A stretch of DNA of 64,000 nucleotides from Mannheimia glucosida (GCF_046267875.1 NZ_CP176502.1:1-64000); one strand, 5' to 3'. Shown: positions 34,920-44,800, counted from the stretch's first letter. Translations and numbers: made by a program. Notes: generated by a model from the letters alone, not told the origin.

Positions 34920-36077
34920 CTATCTATTAATCTGCACTTCAAACCTTTTCGGTACAATAAAAATTGCCGGCAAAGCAAAAGCTGCCATCAGCCAAAATGT
35001 TAGGTTTGGTGAGTATTGATACAGCATTCCGGCAATAAAGGTAAATACTGCCATAAAAGCACAGCTTGCCAAGCCAAAATAGAGACCTTGTAATTTCGTC
35101 ACACGCTCTGCCGATTGCATCGAAATATAGCGAATCATCGCAATATGAGCCGCCCCAAAGGTAATGGAATGTAGCATTTGCATTACAATAATCAGTACAA
35201 CCTCAGTGGTACTACCCATTATTGCCCAGCGAATTACTGCAAAAGCGGCAGCTAAAATCATTAAATGGCTGATTTTCCACGATTTAAACAAACGTTTAGA
35301 GACCAAAAAGAATAAGATTTCCGCTACCACTGCCAAGCCCCAAAACAGGCTGGTCATTGCGGTTGAAATACCGGCATTCGACCAATGAATGGTACTGTAA
35401 GTGTAATAAGCAGCGTGCGAAGCTGAAATTAACGATACTGCAACCAACATTTTTAAGGTTTCCGGCTCTTTCAATAATTGGCGATAAGTTACGCTCGAAG
35501 TATTGGCTTTATTGCTCTGTTCTTCAAACCCGACTTTTGGCGTGGCAAACTGCCCTATTCCTAAAAAAATCAAGAAACCGATAATAATCCACACCACCGA
35601 ATTTTCACCAAGCAAGCCGATAAGATAGCCGGCAGAAAGTGAGCCTACCACAAACGCCATTGAGCCGAATAACCTTGCTCTGCCGTAATCCAGCCCGATC
35701 TGATGTTGCCAAATTGAGGCAATGCTATCGGCTATCGGCATTGCCCCCGAATTGAACATTTGAAACAACATTAACACCGGAAACAGGAGCCAAATGAAAT
35801 CCCCTGAAAATAACAACGCCACCGCAGCCGCAATATTGAGCCAAGTTAAACTGCGGGCTGTGGGAATAAGCTGGTTCACGGTTTTTACCCGTTGTGAGGC
35901 AAGCATACTGCCGGCAAAGCGGAACAAATAGCCCACGGCGGCAAATAAGCCGATCATTTCAGTCGAATAGCCGTGATGTTTAAGCCACACCGGCAAAAAC
36001 GGCAACAACACGCCATAGGCACAAAAAAAGCCAAAGTAATTAAATGCCGCCCATTGGAACGGGGAAACTTTCATCAT
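34920..36077 (-). CDS. MFS transporter, 3-phenylpropionate (HcaT)-like
   Basis: A 385-residue major facilitator protein with about twelve membrane helices. The N-terminus MMKVSPFQWAAFNYFGFFCAYGVLLPFLPVWL resembles HcaT and the nucleoside:proton-symporter-like MFS group. The substrate is unknown; phenylpropionate transport would be a guess, since no hca genes are near. Its start overlaps the proC stop (ATGATGA), so the two are cotranscribed. An earlier start at 36119 lies inside proC and is not needed. Confidence 0.8.
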   Translation of the reverse strand: MMKVSPFQWAAFNYFGFFCAYGVLLPFLPVWLKHHGYSTEMIGLFAAVGYLFRFAGSMLASQRVKTVNQLIPTARSLTWLNIAAAVALLFSGDFIWLLFPVLMLFQMFNSGAMPIADSIASIWQHQIGLDYGRARLFGSMAFVVGSLSAGYLIGLLGENSVVWIIIGFLIFLGIGQFATPKVGFEEQSNKANTSSVTYRQLLKEPETLKMLVAVSLISASHAAYYTYSTIHWSNAGISTAMTSLFWGLAVVAEILFFLVSKRLFKSWKISHLMILAAAFAVIRWAIMGSTTEVVLIIVMQMLHSITFGAAHIAMIRYISMQSAERVTKLQGLYFGLASCAFMAVFTFIAGMLYQYSPNLTFWLMAAFALPAIFIVPKRFEVQINR

Positions 36078-36892
36078 AACGATTGCTCCATCTCTCTGGC
36101 TCGATGAATTGCCGCCCACATTGCATCATCAACGGTTTTAGCAAGATCGAGCTGCTCAAACACCTCAAGGGCTTTCGCTGTTGTACCACCCTTTGAGGTC
36201 ACATTTTCCCGCAAGGTCGAAAGTGGCGTAGTCGGGTTCGCTTCCACCAATTTCGCCGCCCCCAAAGCGGCAGATTGTACTAGCATTCTTGCATCTTGCT
36301 CGGAAAAGCCCATTTGCACCGCACTTTTCTGCATTGCCTCCATAAAACGGAAGAAATACGCCGGGCTTGAGCCGGTTATCGCAATGATGTGGTTGATTTG
36401 CTCCTCGGTTTCCACCCAGTAACATTTGCCAACGGCTGACATCAACTGTTCGGCAAATTGGCAAGCGGTCGGATTTACCGATTTTTTTGCAAATAATCCG
36501 GTCATTCCCTCACCAATTAAAGACGGGGTGTTTGGCATCGTGCGAATGATATTTTTCACACTTGGCAACAGCGTTTCCAAGCGTTGCACCGAAATGCCTG
36601 CTGCTACTGAAATCACCCATTTGTTGGAAAAATCGACATCGGCAAACTCGGCACACACTTCTGCCATCATCTGTGGTTTTACCGCTAGCACGATCACGTC
36701 CGCCTGTTCCACCGCTTCACGATTTGCAAAATTTGTCGCAATACCGACCGCTTGCAGCTCTGCTCGGCGAGCTAAATTACTTTTATTACACGCAATGATT
36801 TGTTCTGCGGCATAACCGCTTTTTAATAAGCCTTGAATAATCGCATACGCCATATTGCCGGTGCCGATAAAGGCAAGTTTTTTCTCGTTCAT
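36074..36892 (-). CDS. proC: Pyrroline-5-carboxylate reductase
   Basis: Reduces pyrroline-5-carboxylate to proline, the last step of proline synthesis. From MNEKKLAFIGTGNMA (272 residues) it has the N-terminal Rossmann fold with GTGNMAYAII, and the C-terminal P5CR signature QSAALGAAKLVEA followed by LRENVTSKGGTTAKALE. The TTG at 36898 would add two residues and is less likely. It overlaps the MFS gene. Confidence 0.96.
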   Translation of the reverse strand: MNEKKLAFIGTGNMAYAIIQGLLKSGYAAEQIIACNKSNLARRAELQAVGIATNFANREAVEQADVIVLAVKPQMMAEVCAEFADVDFSNKWVISVAAGISVQRLETLLPSVKNIIRTMPNTPSLIGEGMTGLFAKKSVNPTACQFAEQLMSAVGKCYWVETEEQINHIIAITGSSPAYFFRFMEAMQKSAVQMGFSEQDARMLVQSAALGAAKLVEANPTTPLSTLRENVTSKGGTTAKALEVFEQLDLAKTVDDAMWAAIHRAREMEQSL

Positions 36893-36968
36893 TCGCAAAT
36901 TCTCTACTGTGTTGGGTTGGGGTCTGTTAGAATAACCCTATTCTACACCCGATAAAGGATATGCAAAA

Positions 36969-37877
36969 ATGGTTTGGTTCAAAAATGTGATGATCTATAA
37001 ATTAACCGGCGAGCTAGCGTTGGAAAGCAATCGCCTTAACGAGTTACAGCAAGAAACCCGCTTTACCCCTTGCAGCCAGCACGATATGAGCAAATTCGGC
37101 TGGGCTACGCCACTTGCCGGCTCGGATTTACTGCATTTCTCACAAGCGAACCAATTTTTGCTGATTTCACACAAAGAAGATAAATTATTGCCTGCCAATG
37201 TAGTGAAAGCTGAAACCGAACAGCGAATTGCCGAACTGGAAGAAAAAGAAGCTCGCAAGCTGAAAAAAACCGAAAAACAAGCAGTGAAAGATCAGGTCGT
37301 TTCTGCCTTATTGCCTCGAGCGTTCAGCAAACATCAATTTACCGCCCTTTGGTTAGATTTAGATAATCAGTTGGTTTATGTGGATGCAGCCTCGAGCAAA
37401 CGGGCGGAAGATACGCTGGCGTTACTGCGAAAAACACTTGGCTCGTTGCCGGTTGTGCCGATTTCCTTTACCCTACCGCCGGCAGAGGTAATGACGAATT
37501 GGATCGCCAAAGGGCATACGCCAAGTTGGTTGAATTTATTGGAAGAAGCAGAGCTGAAATCTTTCGATACCGACAGCATTATTCGCTGTAAACGCCAAGA
37601 TTTAGAGGCAGAAGAAATGGTCCAACACTTACAAGCGGGCAAATTTATCACAAAACTTGCAATTGAATGGGAAGGGCATTTCAGTTGCGTGTTAAATGAA
37701 GATGCTACACTCTCCCGCCTGAAATTTGCCGATGAAGTGCGAGAGAAAAATGATGATATTCTCAAAGAAGATGTGGCTCAACGCTTTGATGCCGATTTCT
37801 TATTAATGACCGAAGAGCTAAAACTTTTCACCGAAAAAATGATTGCCGAATTTGGCGGAATTAAATCCAGAATTTAG
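36969..37877 (+). CDS. rdgC: Recombination-associated protein RdgC
   Basis: RdgC forms a ring around DNA and limits RecA action. The 302 residues start MVWFKNVMIYKLTGEL, matching E. coli MLWFKNLMVYRL, and keep the family length. It is divergent from proC and followed 19 bases later by the YqaB-like phosphatase. Confidence 0.95.
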   Translation: MVWFKNVMIYKLTGELALESNRLNELQQETRFTPCSQHDMSKFGWATPLAGSDLLHFSQANQFLLISHKEDKLLPANVVKAETEQRIAELEEKEARKLKKTEKQAVKDQVVSALLPRAFSKHQFTALWLDLDNQLVYVDAASSKRAEDTLALLRKTLGSLPVVPISFTLPPAEVMTNWIAKGHTPSWLNLLEEAELKSFDTDSIIRCKRQDLEAEEMVQHLQAGKFITKLAIEWEGHFSCVLNEDATLSRLKFADEVREKNDDILKEDVAQRFDADFLLMTEELKLFTEKMIAEFGGIKSRI

Positions 37878-37896
37878 AAAAAATTTAAGGAAAGCA

Positions 37897-38502
37897 ATGT
37901 TAGATCAAACCATTATCGACCAATATGACGCCTTAATTTTTGATATGGACGGCACATTAATTGACACGATGCCGAGCCACGCCAAAGCGTGGGAAAAAGT
38001 AGGCGAAGTGTTAGGCTACCCAATCAATCCAAAGCCAATGTACGAACTGAGTGGCTCAACCACTTTTGTGATTGCCCGAGAAATAATGCAACGCTCCAAT
38101 ATCCCCGAGCATTATTTTGAGCAAGTGGTACAACTAAAACGGGAATTTGGGATTGAAATGGTGTTAGCCAATGCCATTCTGTTGCCTGCCTTTGAGATTA
38201 TTAAAGCTAACGTTGGCAAAAAGCCAATGGCAATCGGCACAGGCTCACACCGTGCAATGGTGGAATTATTAGACCAAAAATTTAACTTACGTCAATATGT
38301 TTCGGTTATTGTAGATTCTGATGATGTAAGCAACCATAAGCCAGATCCTGAAACATTTTTAAAATGTGCGGAAAAACTTGGCATTGCCCCACACCGCTGT
38401 TTGGTATTTGAAGATGCCGATTTAGGCGTGCAAGCCGCACTCAACGGCAATATGGACGTATTTGATGTACGCACGAATACGATAACTCACGCAACCCGTT
38501 AA
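37897..38502 (+). CDS. yqaB: HAD phosphatase, YqaB-like (fructose-1-phosphatase / beta-phosphoglucomutase type)
   Basis: A 201-residue HAD protein from MLDQTIIDQYD (AAGGAAAG ribosome site). Motif I is DALIFDMDGTLIDT, motif II AIGTGSHRAM, and the distal acidic motif VFEDADLGVQAA. It follows E. coli YqaB closely, which dephosphorylates fructose-1-phosphate. A start at 37843 lies inside rdgC and is less likely. The next gene, for a DUF998 protein, begins 15 bases later. Confidence 0.85.
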   Translation: MLDQTIIDQYDALIFDMDGTLIDTMPSHAKAWEKVGEVLGYPINPKPMYELSGSTTFVIAREIMQRSNIPEHYFEQVVQLKREFGIEMVLANAILLPAFEIIKANVGKKPMAIGTGSHRAMVELLDQKFNLRQYVSVIVDSDDVSNHKPDPETFLKCAEKLGIAPHRCLVFEDADLGVQAALNGNMDVFDVRTNTITHATR

Positions 38503-38517
38503 AAATGATAGGTTTAT

Positions 38518-39309
38518 ATGAAAACAGAATGGATTAAACATTTAATTCAACAATTAACCACGCTTTCCAAAGCCATTGAAAACTACTTTACCAGCGGTTC
38601 ATTTGGGGTGAAATTTTACCCTTTTCTAATGCACCCTTGCTTTCGCAAAAGCTGTGCCTTTTTAATTTTTATTATTGCAATGGTATCGAGCTTTAGCGGA
38701 TTATTTTATTTGGTGGCGGAACACATCACGATTTTATTTAGCGAAAGATCGCTCACCACTTACTTCCACCATAGTACCCTTGAATTGATGATTCCGGTCG
38801 GCACAATGATAGACGAAAAAATCAGCCAATTATCACCACTTTCAGTGGTAATGCGTTCAATGTTTGTGCTACAAGCGGTGGTTTTTTTCTTTATTTATGC
38901 AATCGGCATCACTCACGTTGCTCAAAATAAATTGCGGGTAATCGGCTTATTGCTTTCGCTATGCTTTGCAATTGGCTGCTCGCTGGTTGCCGGTATTCAG
39001 CCAAGCAGCCGTGGCGAGTTCGGCATTTACAATTTAGGGGCAAGCATTACATTTTTAATCGGCAATTTAACGCTGATCATCGTAGGTTTCGATCTCTATC
39101 ACCCATCAATGCAATTTTTTAAACGCTTTAGTATTGGTGCGGGCGTTATCGGGGCAATCTGTATTTTAATCACAATTTTCCTGCCAACCCTGTTTAGCCC
39201 GTTAATTGAGCGAGCAGGTATTTACACCATTATGCTGTGGGAAATTTTAGCCGGTTTTGCCATCATCAAACGCCTGTGGAAATTACCCTCATTCAGACAA
39301 CAAGGATAA
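38518..39309 (+). CDS. DUF998-family membrane protein
   Basis: A 263-residue protein with about six membrane helices (for example 44-66, 120-138, 141-160, 177-197). It resembles the DUF998 family, whose function is not known. It lies between the YqaB-like phosphatase and argE with 3 bases to argE, so the three genes form an operon, but this does not reveal a role. Confidence 0.72.
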   Translation: MKTEWIKHLIQQLTTLSKAIENYFTSGSFGVKFYPFLMHPCFRKSCAFLIFIIAMVSSFSGLFYLVAEHITILFSERSLTTYFHHSTLELMIPVGTMIDEKISQLSPLSVVMRSMFVLQAVVFFFIYAIGITHVAQNKLRVIGLLLSLCFAIGCSLVAGIQPSSRGEFGIYNLGASITFLIGNLTLIIVGFDLYHPSMQFFKRFSIGAGVIGAICILITIFLPTLFSPLIERAGIYTIMLWEILAGFAIIKRLWKLPSFRQQG

Positions 39310-39312
39310 CCA

Positions 39313-40455
39313 ATGAAACAGATTCCCTTTATTCAACGCTATTCGCAACTGATTGAGCTGCCAACCATTTCCAGCCTTGTTGCCGAAGAAGATTTATCGA
39401 ACCGTCGTTTGATTGAATTACTCGCCACTTGGCTGGCAGATTTCGGTTTTAAAACTGAGATTTTAGCGGTGGAAGGCAGTCGCAATAAATACAACTTACT
39501 TGCCACCTATGGCGAGGGTGAAGGCGGATTATTATTGGCAGGGCATACCGACACCGTACCGTTTGATGAAGGAAAATGGAGCTTCAACCCATTTCAATTA
39601 ACCGAAAAAGAGGGCAAACTCTACGGCTTAGGCACGGCAGATATGAAAGGCTTTTTCGCCTTTGTGGTGGAGGTGGTGAGCCAACTCGACCTAACTCAAA
39701 TCAAAAAGCCGATTCGCATTCTTGCCACCGCCGATGAAGAAACGACTATGCTGGGGGCAAAAACCTTTGCGCAACATACTCATATCCGCCCGGATTGTGC
39801 CATTATCGGCGAGCCGACCTCGCTCAAGCCGATCCGAGCCCACAAAGGGCATATTGGCGAATCGGTTCGCATTACCGGCAGAAGCGGACACTCCAGCGAC
39901 CCCGCCAAAGGCATTAATGCCATTGAGCTAATGCACCAATCTATCGGTTATTTAATGAAAATGCGTGATGAACTGCAAGAGAAATACCATAATCCGCTGT
40001 TCCAAGTCACCCACCCGACAATGAACTTCGGCAATATTCACGGCGGAGATGCGATTAACCGCATTTGTGCCTGCTGCGAATTGCAATTTGATATGCGACC
40101 TCTGCCGAATATGGCGGTACAAGATTTGTATGCAATGGTAAACGAGCATTTAAAACCGATGCTGGAACAATATGGCGATTTAATCGAAATCCGCCATTTA
40201 CACGATGGCATTCCGGGCTACGAATGTGAACACTCGGCACAAATCGTGCAAGTAGTTGAAAAGCTACTGGGCGAAAAATGCGATGCCGTCAATTACTGCA
40301 CCGAAGCTCCTTTTATCCAACAACTCTGCCCAACACTGGTGCTAGGCCCCGGCTCCATTGAACAAGCCCACCAGCCCGATGAGTTTTTGGAAATGAAATA
40401 TATTGAACCGACAAAAGAGCTATTGACTAAATTGATTTATCATTTTTGTAGATAA
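39313..40455 (+). CDS. argE: Acetylornithine deacetylase
   Basis: Removes the acetyl group from N-acetylornithine in arginine synthesis. The 380-residue M20 metallopeptidase has LAGHTDTVPFDEGKW (metal His, near 76-90), GTADMKGFFAF (bridging Asp), and ATADEETTMLGAK (catalytic Glu). The family length is 380-385. No ARG-box-like site was found in front of the operon, unlike argH. Confidence 0.95.
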   Translation: MKQIPFIQRYSQLIELPTISSLVAEEDLSNRRLIELLATWLADFGFKTEILAVEGSRNKYNLLATYGEGEGGLLLAGHTDTVPFDEGKWSFNPFQLTEKEGKLYGLGTADMKGFFAFVVEVVSQLDLTQIKKPIRILATADEETTMLGAKTFAQHTHIRPDCAIIGEPTSLKPIRAHKGHIGESVRITGRSGHSSDPAKGINAIELMHQSIGYLMKMRDELQEKYHNPLFQVTHPTMNFGNIHGGDAINRICACCELQFDMRPLPNMAVQDLYAMVNEHLKPMLEQYGDLIEIRHLHDGIPGYECEHSAQIVQVVEKLLGEKCDAVNYCTEAPFIQQLCPTLVLGPGSIEQAHQPDEFLEMKYIEPTKELLTKLIYHFCR

Positions 40456-40463
40456 GATCAAAA

Positions 40464-40487
40464 TAGGGGCAATTTCAATTGCCCCTA
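40464..40487 (+). terminator. Palindrome / terminator after argE
   Basis: TAGGGGCAATT-TC-AATTGCCCCTA, a perfect palindrome 9 bases after argE, followed by CCTTG rather than a T-run. The GCCCCTACC tail also occurs at the hairpin before hemE (52993-53016), so it may be a small repeated element. Confidence 0.55.
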
Positions 40488-40529
40488 CCTTGTACAAACG
40501 GTTAAATCTGCCTGATTTTTTGCAAATAA

Positions 40530-43139
40530 TTACCACTGATAACGATAATTTGCTAACACACTAAGTGGTTGCTTAAATTTGCTACCCGAAGTAATTGAAG
40601 CCTCTAAGCCTAAGCGGTGGTTACTGCTACCTGCCGTTAAACCCAATGCAGTTTGCACTCTGCCTTTATTTTCTGCCACATCAAATTGATATTGATTCAC
40701 TCGTACTTTTGCATTATTCGCTTTTTCAGTAATCGCATTCACTTCCGCATAAGGTTGTACATTCCAGCCATTATTCAACGTAAAACTTTTTGCAACACGC
40801 ACGCCGGCACGAGCAGTAAAGAGATTTAAACGGCTCTCATCAGCTTTTCCGTTAATGGTATGATAAGCAAGCTGAGCTTGTGGCGTAATGCTCCAATCAT
40901 AACTTAGTGCAAAACGTTTCCCTATTTCACTTGAAAGGCTCAACGCATTGTATTTACGTTTTTCACCAACAAATTTAGCGGTTAAGTGTTCATATTTGGC
41001 AATATTATCCAGATACCAGCCTTGTTCATTTGCAAAAGTTGCGTATAAACCGACCGCTTGTGAACGTAATTTGCCTTTACCATATTCGCCGTTAAAATCC
41101 ACATCGGCACGGCTTGTACCTACAAATCCGCCTAAACGCAGATGATCATTAACAGCACGATCCGCCCCAATTTGTAAACTGTGAGAATCCATCTCAAAAC
41201 CTGAAGAACGGCTATCTACCGCTACATTTTGGGCTTTAGCTTCACTTCGGCTATTGGTATTTTTTACCCATACATTGCTGGATTTATCTGTTTTCAGCTC
41301 GCCTAAACGCTGATGAACCCCTTGCAAGTTTTGACTGAGTAATACGCCCTGAGCTTGGCGGAGAGAGACAAGAGCGTTTGTTTTCTCACTTAATGTTTTC
41401 AACACAGGAGCAACAACAGGTTGGCTAGGCTGTGTTGGTTGAGGTTGTGTCGGTTGAACAACAACCGGCTGAGTTGGAACTACAGGTTTTGGCTGAACCG
41501 CTGGCTGAGTTGGTTCAGTAGATGCCGGTGTTACAGGCTTAGCAGGGAGCGTAGGCTGAGTAGGGTTATTTTTAACTGGTTCAGCTTGGCGGTTTGCCAA
41601 TACCCAATTTGTTCCCTCTTTGTTTAAGCGGTAACGATACGCCCCAGCATCCACATATTCACGATCTTTTAAGCTAAATTGAGCTTGACCCGTTTGAGTT
41701 TCAACTAACGTAACTTTACCATTCGCAGCCTTTGGCTCATTTCCGCTGTCTTTAATGCCTAATGTGAAACGACCACTATCTTCGCCTTTTACCACAATTT
41801 TGTCGGATTGTTGGTTGGCGAGATCAGTATTGAGATCGAAATGACCGTTGCCGATTAAGTAATCCGTAATCGTCAAAGTTTGGAATTGATCGCCCGTTTT
41901 TTGCAATGAGGTTGTGGAATTTGCCATTGCTAGTCCATTTAAATGGCTATCACCATTTACCGTCCATTGACTGTTTTTCATTGTAAGATCAACATTAGTA
42001 TTGGCTTGTGTATCAATGCGAATATCTAATTCGTTATCCTCATTTTCATCGGAAACATCTCTCATATTCACAACTCTACCTGAGATCTTACTGCTCTCAA
42101 CATTCACTGTTGTAGAATAATCACGAGAAAGCGGTTCTGTAGCTTCATTGGTATTTACTGCCACAAATAATTCTCTACCGGTAACATTGCTATGGTTGAT
42201 ATTCACAACACTATGAGCAGAAGTATAATCTTCATTTTCTTTATACCAATACGCGTCCGAAAACACCGCATAATTCGCATTCACATTACTATGATTAATA
42301 TCTATTTTTCCTGTACCTAAGCTAGCAGCCACAGTTAAAATATCATTCGTTAAATCAATAGTACCTTGATTAAACTCAATAGATGAGCCTGACTCTCCAA
42401 CCTCTAATGCAAATTGCAATGCATTAGAGCCAGTAATATTTACATTTTCTAATACTACCTTTGCATTATCACGAGCTAAAACTCCCGATGATTCAGGCGA
42501 TAATTCAATTTTATGATTTTTAGCTGTTACTGTTGAACTATCATTTGCCCAAATGCCAGTAGCATCTCTACTTTTTAATATAATATCTGCGGAAGTTGTC
42601 ACATTACTTTCACCGGATACATCAATAGTTACCAGCAATGCTTTCTCATCTTCTGATTCTCCTGCTTGTAATCTAACACCTGAATCAATCTTAGCATTCG
42701 CATTTCTGATAGATACAACATTAGCATTGTGACGACCACTATTAGCAACGGTTGCTGTCGTGCCTGATGGGATATATAGGCTAGCTTTTCTTTTGTACTC
42801 TAATTCAGCAAGAGAAAAAAAGTCTTTATCAGAATTACCAATTCCAATTAAAGAATTAGAACCACGGATATTATCATCAGGTGAAGGTATATTTTGGTAG
42901 TGCTGAGGAGTAACCGAAGCCTCTAGATCATCATTGTGCTTACCTAATTTAGTAGAATTTAGATACCAATAATATTCGGTATTAGTCTTACCATCAGCTG
43001 TGGTAGTACCAGACTGTAATGTTGAATAATAACAATCGGAACTCACAGAACAAGTATGATTAACTAAATCTGCATAAGCATATTGTCCTGCTAATGCAAG
43101 ACTTAATGCACTTAATTTAAATAATGCTGTCTTTTTCAT
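40530..43139 (-). CDS. Autotransporter (type Va) with unassigned beta-helical passenger
   Basis: An outer-membrane autotransporter of 869 residues from MKKTALFKLSALS (AGGAA ribosome site). Parts in order: signal peptide (1-23, cut at AYA-D); a passenger of about 520 residues, rich in Asn/Ser/Thr with repeated beta-helix-like stretches (KIDINHSNVN, VVNINHSNVT); a Pro/Gln/Thr/Val linker with PTQP repeats (about 545-605); an alpha-helical segment; and a C-terminal 12-strand beta-barrel ending in ANYRYQW. No protease motif (GDSGS) or RGD is seen. Two cysteines, C30 and C36, lie at the start of the passenger, which is unusual. Likely surface adhesin or colonisation factor; the substrate is unknown. 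Confidence 0.9.
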   Translation of the reverse strand: MKKTALFKLSALSLALAGQYAYADLVNHTCSVSSDCYYSTLQSGTTTADGKTNTEYYWYLNSTKLGKHNDDLEASVTPQHYQNIPSPDDNIRGSNSLIGIGNSDKDFFSLAELEYKRKASLYIPSGTTATVANSGRHNANVVSIRNANAKIDSGVRLQAGESEDEKALLVTIDVSGESNVTTSADIILKSRDATGIWANDSSTVTAKNHKIELSPESSGVLARDNAKVVLENVNITGSNALQFALEVGESGSSIEFNQGTIDLTNDILTVAASLGTGKIDINHSNVNANYAVFSDAYWYKENEDYTSAHSVVNINHSNVTGRELFVAVNTNEATEPLSRDYSTTVNVESSKISGRVVNMRDVSDENEDNELDIRIDTQANTNVDLTMKNSQWTVNGDSHLNGLAMANSTTSLQKTGDQFQTLTITDYLIGNGHFDLNTDLANQQSDKIVVKGEDSGRFTLGIKDSGNEPKAANGKVTLVETQTGQAQFSLKDREYVDAGAYRYRLNKEGTNWVLANRQAEPVKNNPTQPTLPAKPVTPASTEPTQPAVQPKPVVPTQPVVVQPTQPQPTQPSQPVVAPVLKTLSEKTNALVSLRQAQGVLLSQNLQGVHQRLGELKTDKSSNVWVKNTNSRSEAKAQNVAVDSRSSGFEMDSHSLQIGADRAVNDHLRLGGFVGTSRADVDFNGEYGKGKLRSQAVGLYATFANEQGWYLDNIAKYEHLTAKFVGEKRKYNALSLSSEIGKRFALSYDWSITPQAQLAYHTINGKADESRLNLFTARAGVRVAKSFTLNNGWNVQPYAEVNAITEKANNAKVRVNQYQFDVAENKGRVQTALGLTAGSSNHRLGLEASITSGSKFKQPLSVLANYRYQW

Positions 43140-43207
43140 ATCGTTTATTCCTATTTTATTAATAAAACAAGCGGTCAAATTTCCCTAAAAACTTGCAAAT
43201 TAACGAA

Positions 43208-43235
43208 ATAAGGCGAACACTAAGGTTCGCCTTAT
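43208..43235 (-). terminator. Terminator after dolP
   Basis: ATAAGGCGAAC and GTTCGCCTTAT form an 11-bp stem directly after the dolP stop; on the minus strand TTTCGTTAATTTG follows. Confidence 0.8.
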
Positions 43236-43238
43236 CAA

Positions 43239-43829
43239 TTACTGTGCATAACTAAACACTTTTACCACTTTGGTTACGCCACCTACATTACGGGCGGCTT
43301 CGGCAGCGGCATCAGCTTGGTTTTGGCTGACTTTGCCCATTAAAAACACTTCGCCGTTTTCGGTGACGACTTTCACTTCGGTGGCTTTTACCTCGCCATT
43401 TACTAACAGTTTGGATTTCACTTGGGTAGTAATCCAACTGTCTTGTGTAATCTGTCCGAAGCCGATTTTTTCGCCTTGGCGGATTTCGTTATAAATTTCC
43501 GTCACACCTTCTGCCCCTGCGGCTAGGTTTTTCGCATTTTCCACTACGTCCATACTTGGTGCCTGCCCGATTAATAACACTTTGCCGTTGTAAGCCACCA
43601 CGTTAATGCGGGCTTCTTGTTTGATTTGCTCGTCTTTATTAATGTTGTAAGCGACTTTTTCTTCTAAAATTTCATCATCAACTTGCGTGCCGGTGGTGCG
43701 TGGGTCTGTCGCCACTTTAGTTGCAACCGCAGCGGAAGTCACCACCGCCGTGGTGATACAACCTTGTAAAGAGATAAAACCTAATACTAATAGGCTGCCC
43801 TTTAATAGTTTATTTGCTAATGTGTTCAT
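43239..43829 (-). CDS. dolP: Division/outer-membrane-associated lipoprotein DolP (YraP), dual BON domains
   Basis: DolP is an outer-membrane lipoprotein that keeps outer-membrane integrity and assists BAM in E. coli. The 196 residues have a lipobox LQGC (Cys23) and two BON domains (about 50-115 and 125-195), each with the hydrophobic-Gly pattern VLLIGQAPS and VFLMGKVSQ. It is the last gene of lpoA-yraN-diaA-dolP, the same order as in E. coli. Confidence 0.92.
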   Translation of the reverse strand: MNTLANKLLKGSLLVLGFISLQGCITTAVVTSAAVATKVATDPRTTGTQVDDEILEEKVAYNINKDEQIKQEARINVVAYNGKVLLIGQAPSMDVVENAKNLAAGAEGVTEIYNEIRQGEKIGFGQITQDSWITTQVKSKLLVNGEVKATEVKVVTENGEVFLMGKVSQNQADAAAEAARNVGGVTKVVKVFSYAQ

Positions 43830-43838
43830 AGTCTCTCC

Positions 43839-44423
43839 CTACGAGAACAGTAAATGGTCGATAAGTTCACATAATAAATTCACATAAAAATGATGGCTTT
43901 CAATCACCCTGAGTTCATTGGTCGAAGGGGCTGAAATTTCAATATCACTTTCGTCTAATAAGCCGAGTGTGTGGTCATTTCGGCTGCCGGTAAAGGCAAT
44001 AATATCTAAGTCTAAACCTTGATTTTTCGCAGTGTGAATAGCTTGCAGTACATTTTCTTCATTGCCGATGGGTGAAAATGCAATAAAAATATCCCCTGCT
44101 TTCGCCACTGCCTGTAACTGTTTTTTATAAACTGCCTCCAGCTCGTTATCTTGTGCAAATACGCCAGCTAATACGCCGGTTAATTGTAGCTGAACGGCAG
44201 CAAAACTCGGTCTTGCCAGCTCATAACGGTGAAGTAAGTGGCTGACCAATAATTCGGCATTACCGTAAGAGCGACCGTGTCCGCAGACGATAACTTTATC
44301 GCCACGCAACAAACAGGCAACAATGCGGTTTGCCGCTTCACTTAATTTAGCCGGCAATAGCTCAGCGGCGGAAATTTGGGTTTGAATACTTTCGGTAAAT
44401 CTATCTTGGATTTTATTTAACAT
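43839..44423 (-). CDS. diaA: SIS-domain DnaA-binding protein DiaA
   Basis: DiaA is a tetrameric SIS protein that binds DnaA and stimulates timely initiation at oriC. The 194 residues have the SIS phosphosugar-binding fold with VIVCGHGRSYGNAELLVSHLLHR near 46-68 and FIAFSPIGNEENVLQAI near 112. Position in the lpoA-yraN-diaA-dolP group supports DiaA over GmhA, which is a close relative. Confidence 0.9.
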   Translation of the reverse strand: MLNKIQDRFTESIQTQISAAELLPAKLSEAANRIVACLLRGDKVIVCGHGRSYGNAELLVSHLLHRYELARPSFAAVQLQLTGVLAGVFAQDNELEAVYKKQLQAVAKAGDIFIAFSPIGNEENVLQAIHTAKNQGLDLDIIAFTGSRNDHTLGLLDESDIEISAPSTNELRVIESHHFYVNLLCELIDHLLFS

Positions 44424-44428
44424 TCTTT

Positions 44429-44800
44429 CTAACCTAAAAAGTTAGGAATCCACACAGGCGTTTGGTTTCCTTCAAAAGCAACCACATCAAAACGGCAATT
44501 TGCAGTTTCTAAACTTTGGTTTTGTTTAAGCAACCACATATTAGCGGCATTTTGCCATTTTTGTTGCTTGCGGTAATCAATACTCTCAACGGCTGAACCG
44601 AAGCGGTTGCTTTTACGCTGGCGAACTTCTACAAACACAACGGTTTGCCCGTCTTGCATAATCAGATCCAGTTCGCCACCTTTAAATGCTTGGTTAGCGG
44701 CAACAAAACGAAGCCCTTGCTGTTCTAAAAACACTCGGGCTTTTTGTTCATAAAACGAGCCTTGTTCCCGTTTATTAATAAGCTTGTTGAATAGCTCCAT
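44429..44800 (-). CDS. yraN: UPF0102 protein YraN
   Basis: A 123-residue putative nuclease-fold protein. From MELFNKLINK it keeps the endonuclease-like motif GGELDLIMQDGQTVVFVEVRQR (Asp and Glu-x-Arg acids), typical of the UPF0102 family. It overlaps the lpoA end by 26 bases and precedes diaA by 5. Its function is not established. Confidence 0.88.
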   Translation of the reverse strand: MELFNKLINKREQGSFYEQKARVFLEQQGLRFVAANQAFKGGELDLIMQDGQTVVFVEVRQRKSNRFGSAVESIDYRKQQKWQNAANMWLLKQNQSLETANCRFDVVAFEGNQTPVWIPNFLG

